64,000 nucleotides of DNA, taken from assembly GCF_017744395.1 (NCBI RefSeq), contig NZ_JAGIBI010000003.1, positions 124,001 to 188,000 on the forward strand, read 5' to 3'. A model generated the notes under the pieces. That model did not search any database, was not told where the DNA came from, and worked only from the letters and a program-made list of their open reading frames with translations. Within the stretch, counting starts at the first letter, position 1, and the number at the start of each line of letters is the position of its first letter. Made by a program: the position numbers and the translations under genes. Below are positions 47,420 through 56,987 of this stretch, piece after piece. This stretch comes from Herbaspirillum sp. Its GTDB lineage: Bacteria > Pseudomonadota > Gammaproteobacteria > Burkholderiales > Burkholderiaceae_D.

Positions 47420-48679
47420 ATGAACGCCGAACAGTCTACCCTCTCCGCCCAAGCCGCTTCCGGCGCCTCCTTGCCGCTCTCCGATAACGTCCTGGAGGCG
47501 CTGGCGATCGCCAAGCGCGGCGTGGATGAGCTGCTGATCGAAAGCGAGTTCGCGCAGAAGCTGGCGCGTTCCGAGCAAAGCGGCCAGCCGCTGCGCATCA
47601 AGCTGGGGCTGGACCCGACCGCGCCCGACCTGCACCTGGGCCATACCGTGGTGCTCAACAAGATGCGCCAGCTGCAGAACCTGGGCCACCAGGTGATCTT
47701 CCTGATCGGCGACTTCACCTCGATGATCGGCGACCCGTCCGGCCGCAACGCCACCCGCCCGCCGCTGACCCGCGAGCAGATCGAGATCAATGCCAAGACC
47801 TATTTCGCCCAGGCCAGCCTGGTGCTGGACCCGGCCAGGACCGAGATCCGCTACAACTCCGAATGGTGCGACCCGCTGGGCAGCCGCGGCATGATCCAGC
47901 TGGCGTCGCGCTATACCGTGGCGCGCATGATGGAGCGCGACGACTTCACCAAGCGCTTCAAGGAAGGCACCCCGATCTCGGTGCACGAATTCCTCTACCC
48001 GCTGATGCAGGGCTACGACTCGGTGGCCTTGAAGGCCGACCTGGAACTGGGCGGCACCGACCAGAAGTTCAACCTGCTGGTGGGCCGCGAGTTGCAAAAG
48101 GATTACGGCCAGGAGCCGCAGTGCATCCTGACCATGCCGCTGCTGGAAGGCCTGGACGGCGTGGAAAAGATGTCCAAGTCCAAGGGCAACTACATCGGCA
48201 TCACCGAACCTGCCAACACCATGTTCGCCAAGGTGATGAGCATTTCCGACGTGATGATGTGGCGCTACTACGACCTGCTGTCGTTCCGCTCGATCGCCGA
48301 GATCGCCGCCTTCAAGGCCGAGGTCGAAGCCGGCAAGAACCCGCGCGACATCAAGGTCGCGCTGGCGCAGGAAATCGTGGCCCGTTTCCATTCGCAGCAG
48401 GCCGCGGAAGACGCGCTGGCCGACTTCGTCAACCGCTCCAAGGGCGGCATCCCGGACGACATCCCGGAAGTGTCGCTGGCGGGCGCGCCGTTGGGCATCG
48501 GCCAGCTGTTGAAGCAAACCAACCTGTGCGCTTCCACCTCGGAAGCCTTGCGCATGGTGGAGCAGGGCGGCGTGCGCATCGACGGTACGGTCATCAGCGA
48601 CAAGGGCCTCAAGGTCGAGGCCGGGCAGTTCGTGGTGCAGGTCGGCAAGCGCAAGTTCGCGCGCGTCACACTGGCGTAA
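47420..48679 (+). CDS. tyrS: Tyrosyl-tRNA synthetase
   Basis: Class I synthetase charging tRNA-Tyr, 419 residues. HIGH appears as HLGHT, KMSKS is intact in [10 protein letters not shown], and the C-terminal S4 RNA-binding domain (about 345-415) recognises the tRNA. This is the TyrZ-like type common in betaproteobacteria. The upstream 248-bp region is shared with the divergent M23 peptidase; no T-box is seen. Confidence 0.97.
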   Translation: MNAEQSTLSAQAASGASLPLSDNVLEALAIAKRGVDELLIESEFAQKLARSEQSGQPLRIKLGLDPTAPDLHLGHTVVLNKMRQLQNLGHQVIFLIGDFTSMIGDPSGRNATRPPLTREQIEINAKTYFAQASLVLDPARTEIRYNSEWCDPLGSRGMIQLASRYTVARMMERDDFTKRFKEGTPISVHEFLYPLMQGYDSVALKADLELGGTDQKFNLLVGRELQKDYGQEPQCILTMPLLEGLDGVEKMSKSKGNYIGITEPANTMFAKVMSISDVMMWRYYDLLSFRSIAEIAAFKAEVEAGKNPRDIKVALAQEIVARFHSQQAAEDALADFVNRSKGGIPDDIPEVSLAGAPLGIGQLLKQTNLCASTSEALRMVEQGGVRIDGTVISDKGLKVEAGQFVVQVGKRKFARVTLA

Positions 48680-48691
48680 GCGCAGCGCCGC

Positions 48692-49147
48692 ATGATCGCT
48701 TTGTTGCAACGAGTCAGCCAGGCGGCTGTCGTAGTGGATGGTGAAACCATAGGCGCGATCGATGCCGGCCTGATGGTGCTGGTCTGCGCCGAGCGCAACG
48801 ACACCGCGGCCGAAGCCGATGCGCTGCTGGGCAAGCTGTTGGCCTACCGCGTGTTCGCCGACGAGGCCGGCAAGATGAACCGCAGCGTTGCCGACGTGCA
48901 AGGCGGTCTGTTGCTGGTGCCGCAGTTCACGCTGGCGGCCGACACCAATTCGGGCACGCGGCCGTCCTTCACGCCGGCGGCGACGCCCGATGTCGGGCGG
49001 CAATTGTTCGACCATTTTGTCGGGCAGGCGCGCAACCGTCATGGTGACGGGCGTGTCGGCACCGGCCGTTTCGGCGCCGACATGAAAGTGTCGTTGACCA
49101 ACGACGGCCCGGTCACGTTCTGGCTGCAGGTCAAGCCCAAGGTTTAG
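48692..49147 (+). CDS. dtd: D-aminoacyl-tRNA deacylase
   Basis: Removes D-amino acids from mischarged tRNAs, chiefly D-Tyr, 151 residues. It begins [18 protein letters not shown] and has the catalytic loops SQFTL-like (PQFTLAAD) and NDGPVTF. It is 12 bp after tyrS, and the pairing of tyrS and dtd makes functional sense. Confidence 0.97.
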   Translation: MIALLQRVSQAAVVVDGETIGAIDAGLMVLVCAERNDTAAEADALLGKLLAYRVFADEAGKMNRSVADVQGGLLLVPQFTLAADTNSGTRPSFTPAATPDVGRQLFDHFVGQARNRHGDGRVGTGRFGADMKVSLTNDGPVTFWLQVKPKV

Positions 49148-49250
49148 CACATGCGGTGAGGGATTGAAGCTGTTGTTCTTGCCCTTATCTCATCCTTTCA
49201 TCCATGGATGACATTGGCATCCGGCCCATTTTTCTCAGGAGGTAAGTGAC

Positions 49251-49892
49251 ATGAAATTCTGGAGCGATTCTTTCAAGGATGGCGAGGCCATCCCCGGCGA
49301 GTTCGCCTTTGCGGTGGCCGATCCCAAGACCCATGTCGCATTGTCCTCCAACCGCAATCCCCATTTCGCCTGGAGCGACCTGCCGGCCGGCACCAAGTCG
49401 CTGGCGCTGGTGATGCACGATCCCGACGTGCCTTCGCGCGGCGACGACGTCAACCAGGAAGGTAAGACCGTGCCGCCGGACCTGCCGCGGGTCGATTTCT
49501 ACCATTGGACGCTGATCGATATTCCCCCGGGCGTCACCCAGATCCAGGCCGGCCAGTTCAGCAACGGCATCACCGCGCGCGGCAAGCCGGGCCCGGCAGT
49601 GCTGGGCGACACCATGCCTGGCGCGCGCCAGGGCCTCAACGACTACACCGGCTGGTTCGCCGGCGACGGCGACATGCGCGGCGACTATTTCGGCTACGAC
49701 GGTCCTTGCCCGCCGTGGAACGACGCGCTGGTGCACCGCTACATCTTCACGCTGTACGCGCTGGACGTCGCCCAATTGCCGCTGACCGGCAACCTGGAGG
49801 GTGCGGTGGTGCTGACCGCGCTGCGCGACCATGTGCTGGCGCAGGCGTCGATCCAGGGTTTGTATTGGCTCAACCCATCCGCGGCCAGGTGA
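49251..49892 (+). CDS. YbhB/YbcL family PEBP protein
   Basis: Phosphatidylethanolamine-binding-protein fold, 213 residues without a signal peptide. The family motifs are present: NRNPHFAWSDLPAGTKSLALVMHDPDVP, HWTLIDIPP and YDGPCPPWNDALVHRYIFTLYALD. The insertion of ~20 residues after DVPSRGDDVNQEGK marks the longer YbhB-type. Ligand unknown. AGGAGG precedes the ATG. The next gene begins two bases after its stop. Confidence 0.92.
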   Translation: MKFWSDSFKDGEAIPGEFAFAVADPKTHVALSSNRNPHFAWSDLPAGTKSLALVMHDPDVPSRGDDVNQEGKTVPPDLPRVDFYHWTLIDIPPGVTQIQAGQFSNGITARGKPGPAVLGDTMPGARQGLNDYTGWFAGDGDMRGDYFGYDGPCPPWNDALVHRYIFTLYALDVAQLPLTGNLEGAVVLTALRDHVLAQASIQGLYWLNPSAAR

Positions 49893-49894
49893 GC

Positions 49895-50539
49895 ATGACC
49901 GAGATACTTGTCATCCGCCACGGCGAAACCGACTGGAACATCGACAAGCGCCTGCAAGGCCATATCGATATCCCCCTGAACGAAGCCGGCCGGCGCCAGG
50001 TGGCGGCGCTGGGCGAAGTGCTGGCCGACGAGGGGATCGATGCCGTGTTCGCCAGCGATCTGCAACGCGCGCGCGCCACCGCCCAGGCCGTGGCCGATGC
50101 GGCCGGGCTGCCGGTGGGTATCGACGCCGGCCTGCGCGAGCGCTGCTATGGCGCCTTCGAAGGCTTGCGCCATCCCGACATCGAGGAAAAATATCCGGAG
50201 GCCTACCGGGTCTGGAAGGCGCGCGAGCCTGACGCCCGCTATCCGGCCGGCGAGCGCGAAGCCGAGACCATGCGCGAGTTCTACCAGCGCTCGGTCGATG
50301 CCGTGCAGCGTATCGTCGCCGGCGGCAAGTACCGCAAGGTCGCCATCGTCACCCACGGCGGCGTGCTCGAATGCATCCACCACTGGGCCAGCGGCACCGA
50401 GTTCGTGCAGCCGCGCACCTTCGATATCTTCAACGCCAGCGTCAACCGCCTGCATTGGGACGGCGAGCGTGCGCGCATCCGTTCCTGGGGCGAGATCGGC
50501 CACCTCGACCGCGAGACGCTGGACGAAGTCGACCGCTGA
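49895..50539 (+). CDS. gpmB: Histidine phosphatase, GpmB-like
   Basis: Phosphoglycerate-mutase-like histidine phosphatase, 214 residues. RHGET at 8-12 holds the phosphorylated His; the second motif is THGGVL near residue 152 with the helper E at ERCYGAFEG. The name GpmB is by convention; such proteins often act as broad phosphatases (for example on glucosyl-3-phosphoglycerate or nucleotides) rather than mutases. It follows the PEBP gene by two bases. Confidence 0.85.
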   Translation: MTEILVIRHGETDWNIDKRLQGHIDIPLNEAGRRQVAALGEVLADEGIDAVFASDLQRARATAQAVADAAGLPVGIDAGLRERCYGAFEGLRHPDIEEKYPEAYRVWKAREPDARYPAGEREAETMREFYQRSVDAVQRIVAGGKYRKVAIVTHGGVLECIHHWASGTEFVQPRTFDIFNASVNRLHWDGERARIRSWGEIGHLDRETLDEVDR

Positions 50540-50840
50540 GTCGTCCCGGCAACAATCGAGCGCGGCTGCTTTGTTGTTCAGGTAAAGCGTAGCGAAGACG
50601 GACTGCTGCTTTTTTGAGCGCCGTTCGCCACTATTTGCCCGATGAAAAACGCCGTTGCAGGATATCCGCAAACGATTTGCGCAAACCCGGATTGCCGTTT
50701 CGTCAATAAGCCGGTTCTGCTCAATAATTGAACAGCTGCAAATCCCCGCACTGAGATGTAACGGCGCCCAAATCTAGTTGGGCGCCGTCCGCAATCGCGC
50801 TAAAATAGCGCCCTTCCCCGCATTTCCCCCAATCCGATTC
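50540..50840. other. Intergenic region upstream of dusB
   Basis: 301 bases without a gene. It contains the 22-bp-armed palindrome and promoter at 50761-50806, plus short leader sequence. I see no terminator with a T run for the gpmB-like gene other than the palindrome itself. Confidence 0.6.
50761..50806 (+). promoter_or_regulatory. dusB-fis promoter overlapped by an 11-bp inverted repeat
   Basis: ACGGCGCCCAA (50761-50771) and its exact complement (50778-50788) flank ATCTAG. The right arm contains the -35 candidate TTGGGC (50778-50783), 17 bp before TAAAAT (50801-50806). The palindrome may be an operator for the dusB-fis operon or a gpmB-like gene terminator lacking T residues. Confidence 0.55.
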
Positions 50841-51857
50841 GTGAACATTGGACCGTATTCCTTGCGAAACAACGTGTTCGTCGCCCCCATGGCGGGCGTG
50901 ACGGACCGTCCTTTCCGCCAGTTGTGCAAGCAACTGGGCGCGGGATACGCCGTGTCCGAAATGGCCGCTTCCGATCCGCGGCTGTGGCAGAGCGAGAAGA
51001 CTTCGCGCCGCATCAACCACGATGGCGAGATGGAGCCCAAGGCGGTGCAGATCGCCGGCGCCGATCCCGCCATGCTGGCCGATTGCGCGAAGTACAACGT
51101 CGAGCGCGGCGCCCAGATCATCGACATCAACATGGGCTGCCCGGTCAAGAAGGTCTGCAACAGCTGGTGCGGTTCGGCCCTGCTGCAGGACGAAGAACTG
51201 GTGGCCCGCATCCTCGATGCGGTGGTGGGCGCGGTCGACGTGCCGGTGACCTTGAAGTTTCGCACCGGCTGGGATCGCGCCAACAAGAACGCGCTGAAGA
51301 TCGCCGCGCGGGCCGAGCAAAGCGGCATCGCCATGCTGACGCTGCACGGCCGCACCCGCGCCGACGGCTACAGCGGCGAGGCCGAGTACGAGACCATCGC
51401 GGCGGTCAAGGCGGCGGTGAAGATCCCGGTGGTCGCCAACGGCGACATCACCTCGCCCGAGAAGGCGCGCGAAGTCCTGCGCGTCACCGGCGCCGACGCC
51501 GTCATGGTCGGCCGCGCCGCCCAGGGGCGGCCGTGGATCTTCCGCGAGATCGCGCATTTCCTGGAAACCGGCACTTACCTGCCGGCGCCGCTGGTGACCG
51601 AAGTCGAGCAATTGATGGACGAGCATCTGCAGGCGCATTACGCGTTCTACGGCGATTACCTCGGCGTGCGCACGGCGCGCAAGCATATCGGATGGTATGT
51701 GCGCGACTTGCCCGGCGGCGAGGATTTCCGCCGCGGCATGAACCGCATCGAGAATTGCGCCGAACAGCTCAGGGCGGTACGCAATTTCTTCGCGGGGCAG
51801 GCGGCCTACGGCGAGCGGTTACAATACGGCTTCTCCGAAGAGCCGCTTGCCGCCTGA
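50841..51857 (+). CDS. dusB: tRNA-dihydrouridine synthase B
   Basis: FMN enzyme that reduces uridine to dihydrouridine in the tRNA D-loop, 338 residues. PMAGVTDRPFR is the flavin-binding start, the catalytic Cys lies in NMGCPVKKVCNSWCGSALL, and TLHGRTR and VVANGDI are FMN contacts. GTG at 50841 (VNIGPYSLRNN) is chosen by homology. dusB-fis is the classical operon in gamma- and betaproteobacteria. Confidence 0.96.
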   Translation: MNIGPYSLRNNVFVAPMAGVTDRPFRQLCKQLGAGYAVSEMAASDPRLWQSEKTSRRINHDGEMEPKAVQIAGADPAMLADCAKYNVERGAQIIDINMGCPVKKVCNSWCGSALLQDEELVARILDAVVGAVDVPVTLKFRTGWDRANKNALKIAARAEQSGIAMLTLHGRTRADGYSGEAEYETIAAVKAAVKIPVVANGDITSPEKAREVLRVTGADAVMVGRAAQGRPWIFREIAHFLETGTYLPAPLVTEVEQLMDEHLQAHYAFYGDYLGVRTARKHIGWYVRDLPGGEDFRRGMNRIENCAEQLRAVRNFFAGQAAYGERLQYGFSEEPLAA

Positions 51858-52038
51858 TTTTCCGGGTGTCGAGGGAGGCGTTTTCCCTCGCGAAACAGTA
51901 AGTGAAACGAATCGGATGCGCTGGACGCGCAAATTGATCAACAGCACGGCATCGCTGCAAACCAACCAGTCCACGGGGGACGCAACATCAGATTGCGTGC
52001 GGCCGCGGCGGCGCCGATAAAAACAGAAGCAACAAAGA

Positions 52039-52272
52039 ATGAGCAAAGAAAGCATTGAGGATGTCGTCAAGAAGAGCCTGGAAAAATATTTCCGGGATCT
52101 GGGCGAGCAATTGCCTACCAACGTCTACGACATGGTGCTGGCGACGGTCGAAAAGCCGGTCTTCGAGACCGTGATGGCGCGCGCCGAAGGCAACCAGTCG
52201 CAGGCCGCCGAAATCCTCGGCATCAACCGCAATACGCTGCGCAAGAAATTGCAGCAGCACGGCCTGCTCTGA
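52039..52272 (+). CDS. fis: Nucleoid-associated regulator Fis
   Basis: DNA-bending regulator, 77 residues. The C-terminal helix-turn-helix (about 50-77: [21 protein letters not shown]) is nearly invariant; the N-terminal beta-arm region is shorter than in E. coli, as is common in betaproteobacteria. It follows dusB by ~180 bp and precedes purH by 70 bp, a stable order in the family. Confidence 0.97.
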   Translation: MSKESIEDVVKKSLEKYFRDLGEQLPTNVYDMVLATVEKPVFETVMARAEGNQSQAAEILGINRNTLRKKLQQHGLL

Positions 52273-52342
52273 GCGGCCTGATCCAAGTTATTCCTTCAAC
52301 GGTTTCCCGGGTTTTTATCTTCCATCTCCAGTCTTGCCTACC

Positions 52343-53914
52343 ATGATCAAACAAGCACTCATTTCCGTATCCGACAAGGCAGGCGTGCTCGAATTCGCGC
52401 GCGCGCTGTCCGCCATGGGCGTCAACATCCTGTCCACCGGCGGCACCGCCAAGCTGCTGGCCGACAACGGCCTGAAGGTCACCGAAGTGGCCGACTACAC
52501 CGGTTTCCCGGAAATGCTGGATGGCCGCGTCAAGACGCTGCATCCAAAGGTGCACGGCGGCATCCTGGCGCGCCGCGATTTCCCCGAGCACGTGGCCGCG
52601 CTGGAAAAGCACGCCATCCCGACCATCGACATGGTGGTGGTGAACCTGTACCCGTTCCAGCAGACCGTGGCCAAGGAAGAGTGCTCGCTGGAAGACGCGA
52701 TCGAGAACATCGACATCGGCGGCCCGGCCATGCTGCGTTCATCGGCCAAGAACCACAAGGACGTGGTGGTGATCTGCGACCCGAGCGACTACGATGGAGT
52801 GCTGGCCGACCTGAAGGCCGGCGGCGACCTGCCGTATGAAAAGCGCTTTGCGCTGGCCAAGAAGGTCTTCGCCCACACCGCGCAATACGACGGCGCCATC
52901 ACCAACTACTTCACCTCGCTGGGTGAAGACAAGCAGCACGCCACCCGCAGCGCCTATCCCGACACCCTGAACCTGCATTTCGAAAAGGTGCAGGACATGC
53001 GCTACGGCGAGAACCCGCATCAGAGCGCCGCCTTCTACCGCGACGTCAAGAAGGTCGACGGCGCGCTGGCCAACTACACCCAGCTGCAGGGCAAGGAACT
53101 GTCGTTCAACAACATCGCCGACGCCGACGCCGCCTGGGAATGCGTGAAGACCTTCGACGCCGCCGAGAACGCCGCCTGCGTCATCATCAAGCACGCCAAC
53201 CCCTGCGGCGTGGCGGTCGGCGCCAACCCGCTGGAAGCCTACAGCAAGGCCCTGCAGACCGACCCGACCTCGGCCTTTGGCGGCATCATCGCCTTCAACC
53301 GTCCGCTGGACGGCGCGGCGGCCGAAGCGGTGGCCAAGCAATTCGTGGAAGTGCTGATCGCGCCCGCGTTCTCGGACGAAGCCAAGAAGATCTTCGCCGC
53401 CAAGCAGAACGTGCGCTTGCTGGAAATCCCGCTGGGCAATGGCCTGAATACCTACGACTTCAAGCGCGTCGGCGGCGGCCTGCTGGTGCAGTCGCCTGAC
53501 GCCAAGAACGTGCTGCTGCCGGAAGTGAAGGTCGTCAGCAAGCTGCAGCCCACGCCGCAGCAACTGCAAGACCTGATGTTCGCCTGGCGCGTGGCCAAGT
53601 TCGTCAAGTCGAACGCCATCGTGTTCTGCGGCAACGGCATGACGCTCGGCGTGGGCGCCGGCCAGATGAGCCGCATCGACTCCGCGCGCATCGCCTCGAT
53701 CAAGGCGGCCAACGCCGGCCTGACCCTGGCCGGTTCGGCCGTGGCGTCGGACGCCTTCTTCCCGTTCCGCGACGGCCTGGACGTGGTGGTCGATGCGGGC
53801 GCGACCTGCGTGATCCATCCGGGCGGCTCCATGCGCGACCAGGAAGTGATCGACGCCGCCAACGAGCGCGGCGTGGTGATGCTGCTGACCGGCACCCGCC
53901 ACTTCCGCCACTGA
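52343..53914 (+). CDS. purH: Bifunctional AICAR formyltransferase/IMP cyclohydrolase
   Basis: Last two steps of IMP synthesis, 523 residues. The N-terminal IMPCHase domain (to about 190) begins [14 protein letters not shown] and the C-terminal AICAR transformylase holds KHANPCG and [13 protein letters not shown] at 52343 is the homologous start; a TTG nine bases upstream is unlikely. It lies downstream of fis and ends at a terminator. Confidence 0.98.
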   Translation: MIKQALISVSDKAGVLEFARALSAMGVNILSTGGTAKLLADNGLKVTEVADYTGFPEMLDGRVKTLHPKVHGGILARRDFPEHVAALEKHAIPTIDMVVVNLYPFQQTVAKEECSLEDAIENIDIGGPAMLRSSAKNHKDVVVICDPSDYDGVLADLKAGGDLPYEKRFALAKKVFAHTAQYDGAITNYFTSLGEDKQHATRSAYPDTLNLHFEKVQDMRYGENPHQSAAFYRDVKKVDGALANYTQLQGKELSFNNIADADAAWECVKTFDAAENAACVIIKHANPCGVAVGANPLEAYSKALQTDPTSAFGGIIAFNRPLDGAAAEAVAKQFVEVLIAPAFSDEAKKIFAAKQNVRLLEIPLGNGLNTYDFKRVGGGLLVQSPDAKNVLLPEVKVVSKLQPTPQQLQDLMFAWRVAKFVKSNAIVFCGNGMTLGVGAGQMSRIDSARIASIKAANAGLTLAGSAVASDAFFPFRDGLDVVVDAGATCVIHPGGSMRDQEVIDAANERGVVMLLTGTRHFRH

Positions 53915-53936
53915 TCCGCTGGCAGTCATGCGATCG

Positions 53937-53964
53937 AAAACGCCCGGCAATGCCGGGCGTTTTG
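53937..53964. terminator. Terminator of purH
   Basis: AAAACGCCCGGCA with TGCCGGGCGTTTT, a perfect stem with very small loop and T-rich tail (53937-53964). Confidence 0.88.
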
Positions 53965-54004
53965 CTTTAATGTATGTCCATACCAGACCATCAGGGAGAA
54001 CCGC

Positions 54005-54655
54005 TTGGATACACCGCAACTGCAACTCTATGTCGATGCCCAGTTCATCAGCCCTTACGCCATGTCGGCCTTCGTCGTGCTGACCGAGAAGGCATTGCCG
54101 TTCGAGTTGCGGACGATCGACCTTGCCGCGCGGCAGAACCATGGCGCCGATTACGCCAGCGTGTCGCTGACGCGGCGCGTGCCGACCTTGTCGGATGGCG
54201 GTTTCCACCTGGCCGAGTCGACCGCGATTGCCGAATACCTGGAAGAACGCTTCCCGGCGCCGGCGCACCGCGCGGTGTATCCGGCTGATGTCAGGCAGCG
54301 CGCCAGGGCACGCGAGGTGCAGGCCTGGCTGCGCAGCGACCTGATGCCGATCCGCCAGGAGCGGCCGACCGAAGTGGTGTTCTATGGCGAAGGTTTCGCG
54401 CCCTTGTCGGAAGCAGCCAGGGCGGCGGCCGGCAAGCTGGTGTCGGCCGCGCAAAGCCTGCTGGGCGGGAAGCAGAACCTGTTCGACGACTGGTGCATCG
54501 CCGACACCGACCTGGCGCTGATGCTCAATCGCCTGGCGTTGCACGGCGATCCCTTGCCGCCGGAGTTGCAGCAATACGCCCGGCACCAATGGCAGCGCCC
54601 GTCGGTGCAGCAATGGGTGCGCCAGGCGCAGGCGCTGAAGGCGGCCACGCCGTGA
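54005..54655 (+). CDS. yfcF: Glutathione S-transferase, YfcF type
   Basis: Glutathione transferase fold, 216 residues: thioredoxin-like N-terminal domain (about 1-85, with FISPYAMSAFVVLTEKALPFE and the ES of glutathione binding in LAESTAIAEYLEE) and helical C-terminal domain. It resembles YfcF, which has peroxidase activity in E. coli. The start is TTG at 54005 with GGGAG seven bases upstream. It lies between purH and ruvC, where most relatives have no gene. Confidence 0.88.
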   Translation: MDTPQLQLYVDAQFISPYAMSAFVVLTEKALPFELRTIDLAARQNHGADYASVSLTRRVPTLSDGGFHLAESTAIAEYLEERFPAPAHRAVYPADVRQRARAREVQAWLRSDLMPIRQERPTEVVFYGEGFAPLSEAARAAAGKLVSAAQSLLGGKQNLFDDWCIADTDLALMLNRLALHGDPLPPELQQYARHQWQRPSVQQWVRQAQALKAATP

Positions 54656-54672
54656 TCGGTTAGACTGGCGGC

Positions 54673-55215
54673 ATGAAAATCCTCGGCATCGACCCTGGCT
54701 TGCGCACCACCGGTTTCGGCGTGATCCGCAAGCAGGGCAACAAGCTTTCCTACATCGCCTCAGGCACCGTCAAGACGCCCGACGGCGACTTGCCGCAGCG
54801 GCTCAAGGTGATCCTGGACAGCGTCTCCGAAGTGGTGCGCACCTATGCGCCCGATTGCGCGGCCATCGAAAAGGTGTTCGTCAACGTCAACCCGCAATCC
54901 ACCTTGCTGCTGGGGCAGGCCCGCGGCGCGGCGATCTGCGCGCTGGTCAGCGCCGATCTGGCGGTGGCCGAATACACTGCCTTGCAGATCAAGCAGGCGG
55001 TGGCCGGCCACGGCCGGGCGCAGAAGGCGCAGGTGCAGGAAATGGTGGCGCGGCTGCTGCAGTTGCCGGGCTTGCCCGGCACCGACGCCGCCGACGCGCT
55101 GGGCGTGGCGATCTGCCATGCGCATGGCGGCGATGTGCTGGCCAACCTGGGGACGCTGGCGCCGGGGCTGGCGAAGAAGGGGTTGCGTATGCGCGGCGGA
55201 CGGTTGGTCGGATGA
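54673..55215 (+). CDS. ruvC: Holliday junction resolvase RuvC
   Basis: Dimeric endonuclease cutting Holliday junctions, 180 residues. Catalytic acids: Asp7 (GIDPGL), Glu67-region (AIEKVFVN), and the C-terminal [12 protein letters not shown]. Standard length. It is 17 bp after the GST gene and is separated from ruvAB by a palindromic element and a DUF808 gene on the other strand, so it probably has no SOS box of its own in this window. Confidence 0.97.
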   Translation: MKILGIDPGLRTTGFGVIRKQGNKLSYIASGTVKTPDGDLPQRLKVILDSVSEVVRTYAPDCAAIEKVFVNVNPQSTLLLGQARGAAICALVSADLAVAEYTALQIKQAVAGHGRAQKAQVQEMVARLLQLPGLPGTDAADALGVAICHAHGGDVLANLGTLAPGLAKKGLRMRGGRLVG

Positions 55216-55231
55216 AGCCGTATTCTTTCCG

Positions 55232-55325
55232 CCGTCATCCCGGCGCAGGCCGGGATCCAGTGGCTTCCGTTGCGTATCGATGGCCGTTGAACGACGCTGG
55301 GTCCTGACTTTCGTCAGGACGACGG
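55232..55325. repeat. Intergenic palindromic repeat element
   Basis: A 94-bp element with terminal complementarity (CCGTC...GACGG) and two internal hairpins: TCCCGGC-GCAG-GCCGGGA (near 55238-55255) and GTCCTGAC-TTTC-GTCAGGAC (55301-55320). The CGTCATCCCGGC...GGGATCCAG pattern matches the dispersed miniature repeats seen in many proteobacteria. Lies between ruvC and the DUF808 gene. Confidence 0.75.
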
Positions 55326-55331
55326 TGATAG

Positions 55332-56276
55332 TTACTGTGCCGGTCTTCTCACCAATGCAAGAACACGCTTGATCGCTTCTACCGCAAGCAACACCACACC
55401 TCCCGCCACCACGCCGAACACGGCATCGAGCACCGCCGGCGCCAATGCGGCCAGCGCGCCGCCGACGGCCGGCACGCCGGCCATGCTTGCCGCCGCCGCC
55501 GCGATGCCGTGGTGCGCGAACGGCAGGCCGTGCGTCAGGATGCCGCCGCCCACCATGAACATGGCCACGGTGCCGATTACCGACAGGCTGCGCATCATGG
55601 CCGGCGCCGCCGTCAGGATGGCGCGTCCCATTTTTTCCTTGAGGCGCCCGAACGCGCCGGCGCCGGCCGTGCGCAGCAGATAGAGTCCGCCGTCGTCGAG
55701 CTTGACGATGGCCGCGACGATGCCGTACACCCCCGCCGTCATGACCAGCGCGATGCCGGCCAGCACCGTGATCTGCTGCTGCAGCGATGCCCCGGCCACG
55801 GCGCCCAGGGTGATGGCGATGATTTCGGCCGAGAGGATGAAGTCGGTGCGGATGGCGCTTTTGATCTTGTCCTGCTCATAGGCCGCCGGGTCGGTGGCGG
55901 CTGGTTCTGCCACGGCGTGATGCTCTTCCTCTGCGCCATGCGGCAGGTATTTGTGCGCCAGCTTTTCGAAGCCTTCGAAGCACAGGAAGGCGCCGCCCAG
56001 CATCAACAGCGGCGTCACCGCCCACGGGATGAAGGCGCTGATGGCCAGCGCCGCCGGCACCAGGATCGCCTTGTTCTTCAGCGAGCCCAGGGCCACCGCC
56101 CACACCACCGGCAGTTCGCGGTCGGCATTCACGCCGGTCAGCTGCTGGGCGTTCAGGGCCAGGTCGTCGCCCAGCACGCCGGCGGTTTTTTTGGCCGCGA
56201 CCTTGGCCATCACGGAAACGTCGTCCAGGATCGAAGCGATATCGTCGATCAGGGCGAAAAAACTGCTGCCTGCCAT
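55332..56276 (-). CDS. DUF808 inner-membrane protein (YedI-like)
   Basis: Multi-spanning inner-membrane protein of the DUF808/YedI family, 314 residues, function unknown. The conserved start [33 protein letters not shown] and [14 protein letters not shown] are diagnostic. It lies on the opposite strand to the ruv genes between ruvC and ruvA, and its start is 51 bp from the SOS box, so both divergent genes could be affected by LexA. It appears to be an insertion into the usual ruvCAB block. Confidence 0.93.
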   Translation of the reverse strand: MAGSSFFALIDDIASILDDVSVMAKVAAKKTAGVLGDDLALNAQQLTGVNADRELPVVWAVALGSLKNKAILVPAALAISAFIPWAVTPLLMLGGAFLCFEGFEKLAHKYLPHGAEEEHHAVAEPAATDPAAYEQDKIKSAIRTDFILSAEIIAITLGAVAGASLQQQITVLAGIALVMTAGVYGIVAAIVKLDDGGLYLLRTAGAGAFGRLKEKMGRAILTAAPAMMRSLSVIGTVAMFMVGGGILTHGLPFAHHGIAAAAASMAGVPAVGGALAALAPAVLDAVFGVVAGGVVLLAVEAIKRVLALVRRPAQ

Positions 56277-56326
56277 CTTTTTCCTTTTTATATGCCTTCC
56301 GGCGGGTGTCGCCGGACGAGGCGGGA

Positions 56327-56346
56327 TACTGTTTATCCAAACAGTA
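56327..56346. promoter_or_regulatory. LexA (SOS) box upstream of ruvAB
   Basis: CTGT (56329-56332), 8 bases, ACAG (56341-56344) with outer TA on both sides: a symmetric match to the TACTGT-N8-ACAGTA consensus. A second CTGT half site follows at 56347-56350. The site lies 52 bp before the ruvA start. Confidence 0.9.
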
Positions 56347-56397
56347 CTGTATCATTCGGTGATTATCGTTGATACCAACGCCCAACATATTCTCGCC

Positions 56398-56976
56398 ATG
56401 ATCGGTCGCCTCTCCGGAACCCTGTTCGAAAAAAATCCCCCGAATCTGCTGGTCGACTGCAATGGCGTCGGCTACGAGGTCGCGGTGCCGATGAGCACCT
56501 TCTACAACCTGCCCGCGCTGGGCGAGAAGGTGGTGCTGCTGACTCACCTGGCGATCCGCGAGGACGCCCACATCCTGTTCGGCTTCGGCAGCGCCGAAGA
56601 GCGCAACACGTTCAAGGAGCTGATCAAGATTTCCGGCGTCGGCGCGCGCACCGCGCTGGCGATCCTGTCGGGCATGTCGGTGGCCGACCTGGCGCAGGCG
56701 GTGACGCTGCAGGAAGCCGGCCGCCTGACCCGCGTGCCGGGCATCGGCAAGAAGACCGCCGAGCGCCTGCTGCTGGAACTCAAGGGCAAGCTCGGCGCCG
56801 ACCTCGGTGCGGTCGGCGGCGTCGTGCATACCGATGCCTCCGCCGACATCCTCAACGCGCTGCTGGCGCTGGGCTATTCCGACAAGGAAGCGGCGTTGGC
56901 GATGAAGCAGGTGCCCAAGGACGCCAGCGTGTCCGACGGCATCAAGCACGCGCTCAAGGCCTTGTCTAAAGCATAA
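56398..56976 (+). CDS. ruvA: Holliday junction branch migration protein RuvA
   Basis: Tetrameric protein that binds the Holliday junction and recruits RuvB, 192 residues. [13 protein letters not shown] opens domain I; two helix-hairpin-helix motifs are visible ([15 protein letters not shown] and [15 protein letters not shown]), and domain III (about 145-190) contacts RuvB. ATG at 56398 is by homology. It is 11 bp before ruvB. Confidence 0.97.
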   Translation: MIGRLSGTLFEKNPPNLLVDCNGVGYEVAVPMSTFYNLPALGEKVVLLTHLAIREDAHILFGFGSAEERNTFKELIKISGVGARTALAILSGMSVADLAQAVTLQEAGRLTRVPGIGKKTAERLLLELKGKLGADLGAVGGVVHTDASADILNALLALGYSDKEAALAMKQVPKDASVSDGIKHALKALSKA

Positions 56977-56987
56977 GGGGCCGGCGC

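Noticed and set aside
55232-55325. Insertion sequence or MITE with target duplication
   Set aside because: No transposase and no convincing direct repeats flank it; it is better described as a dispersed palindromic repeat.
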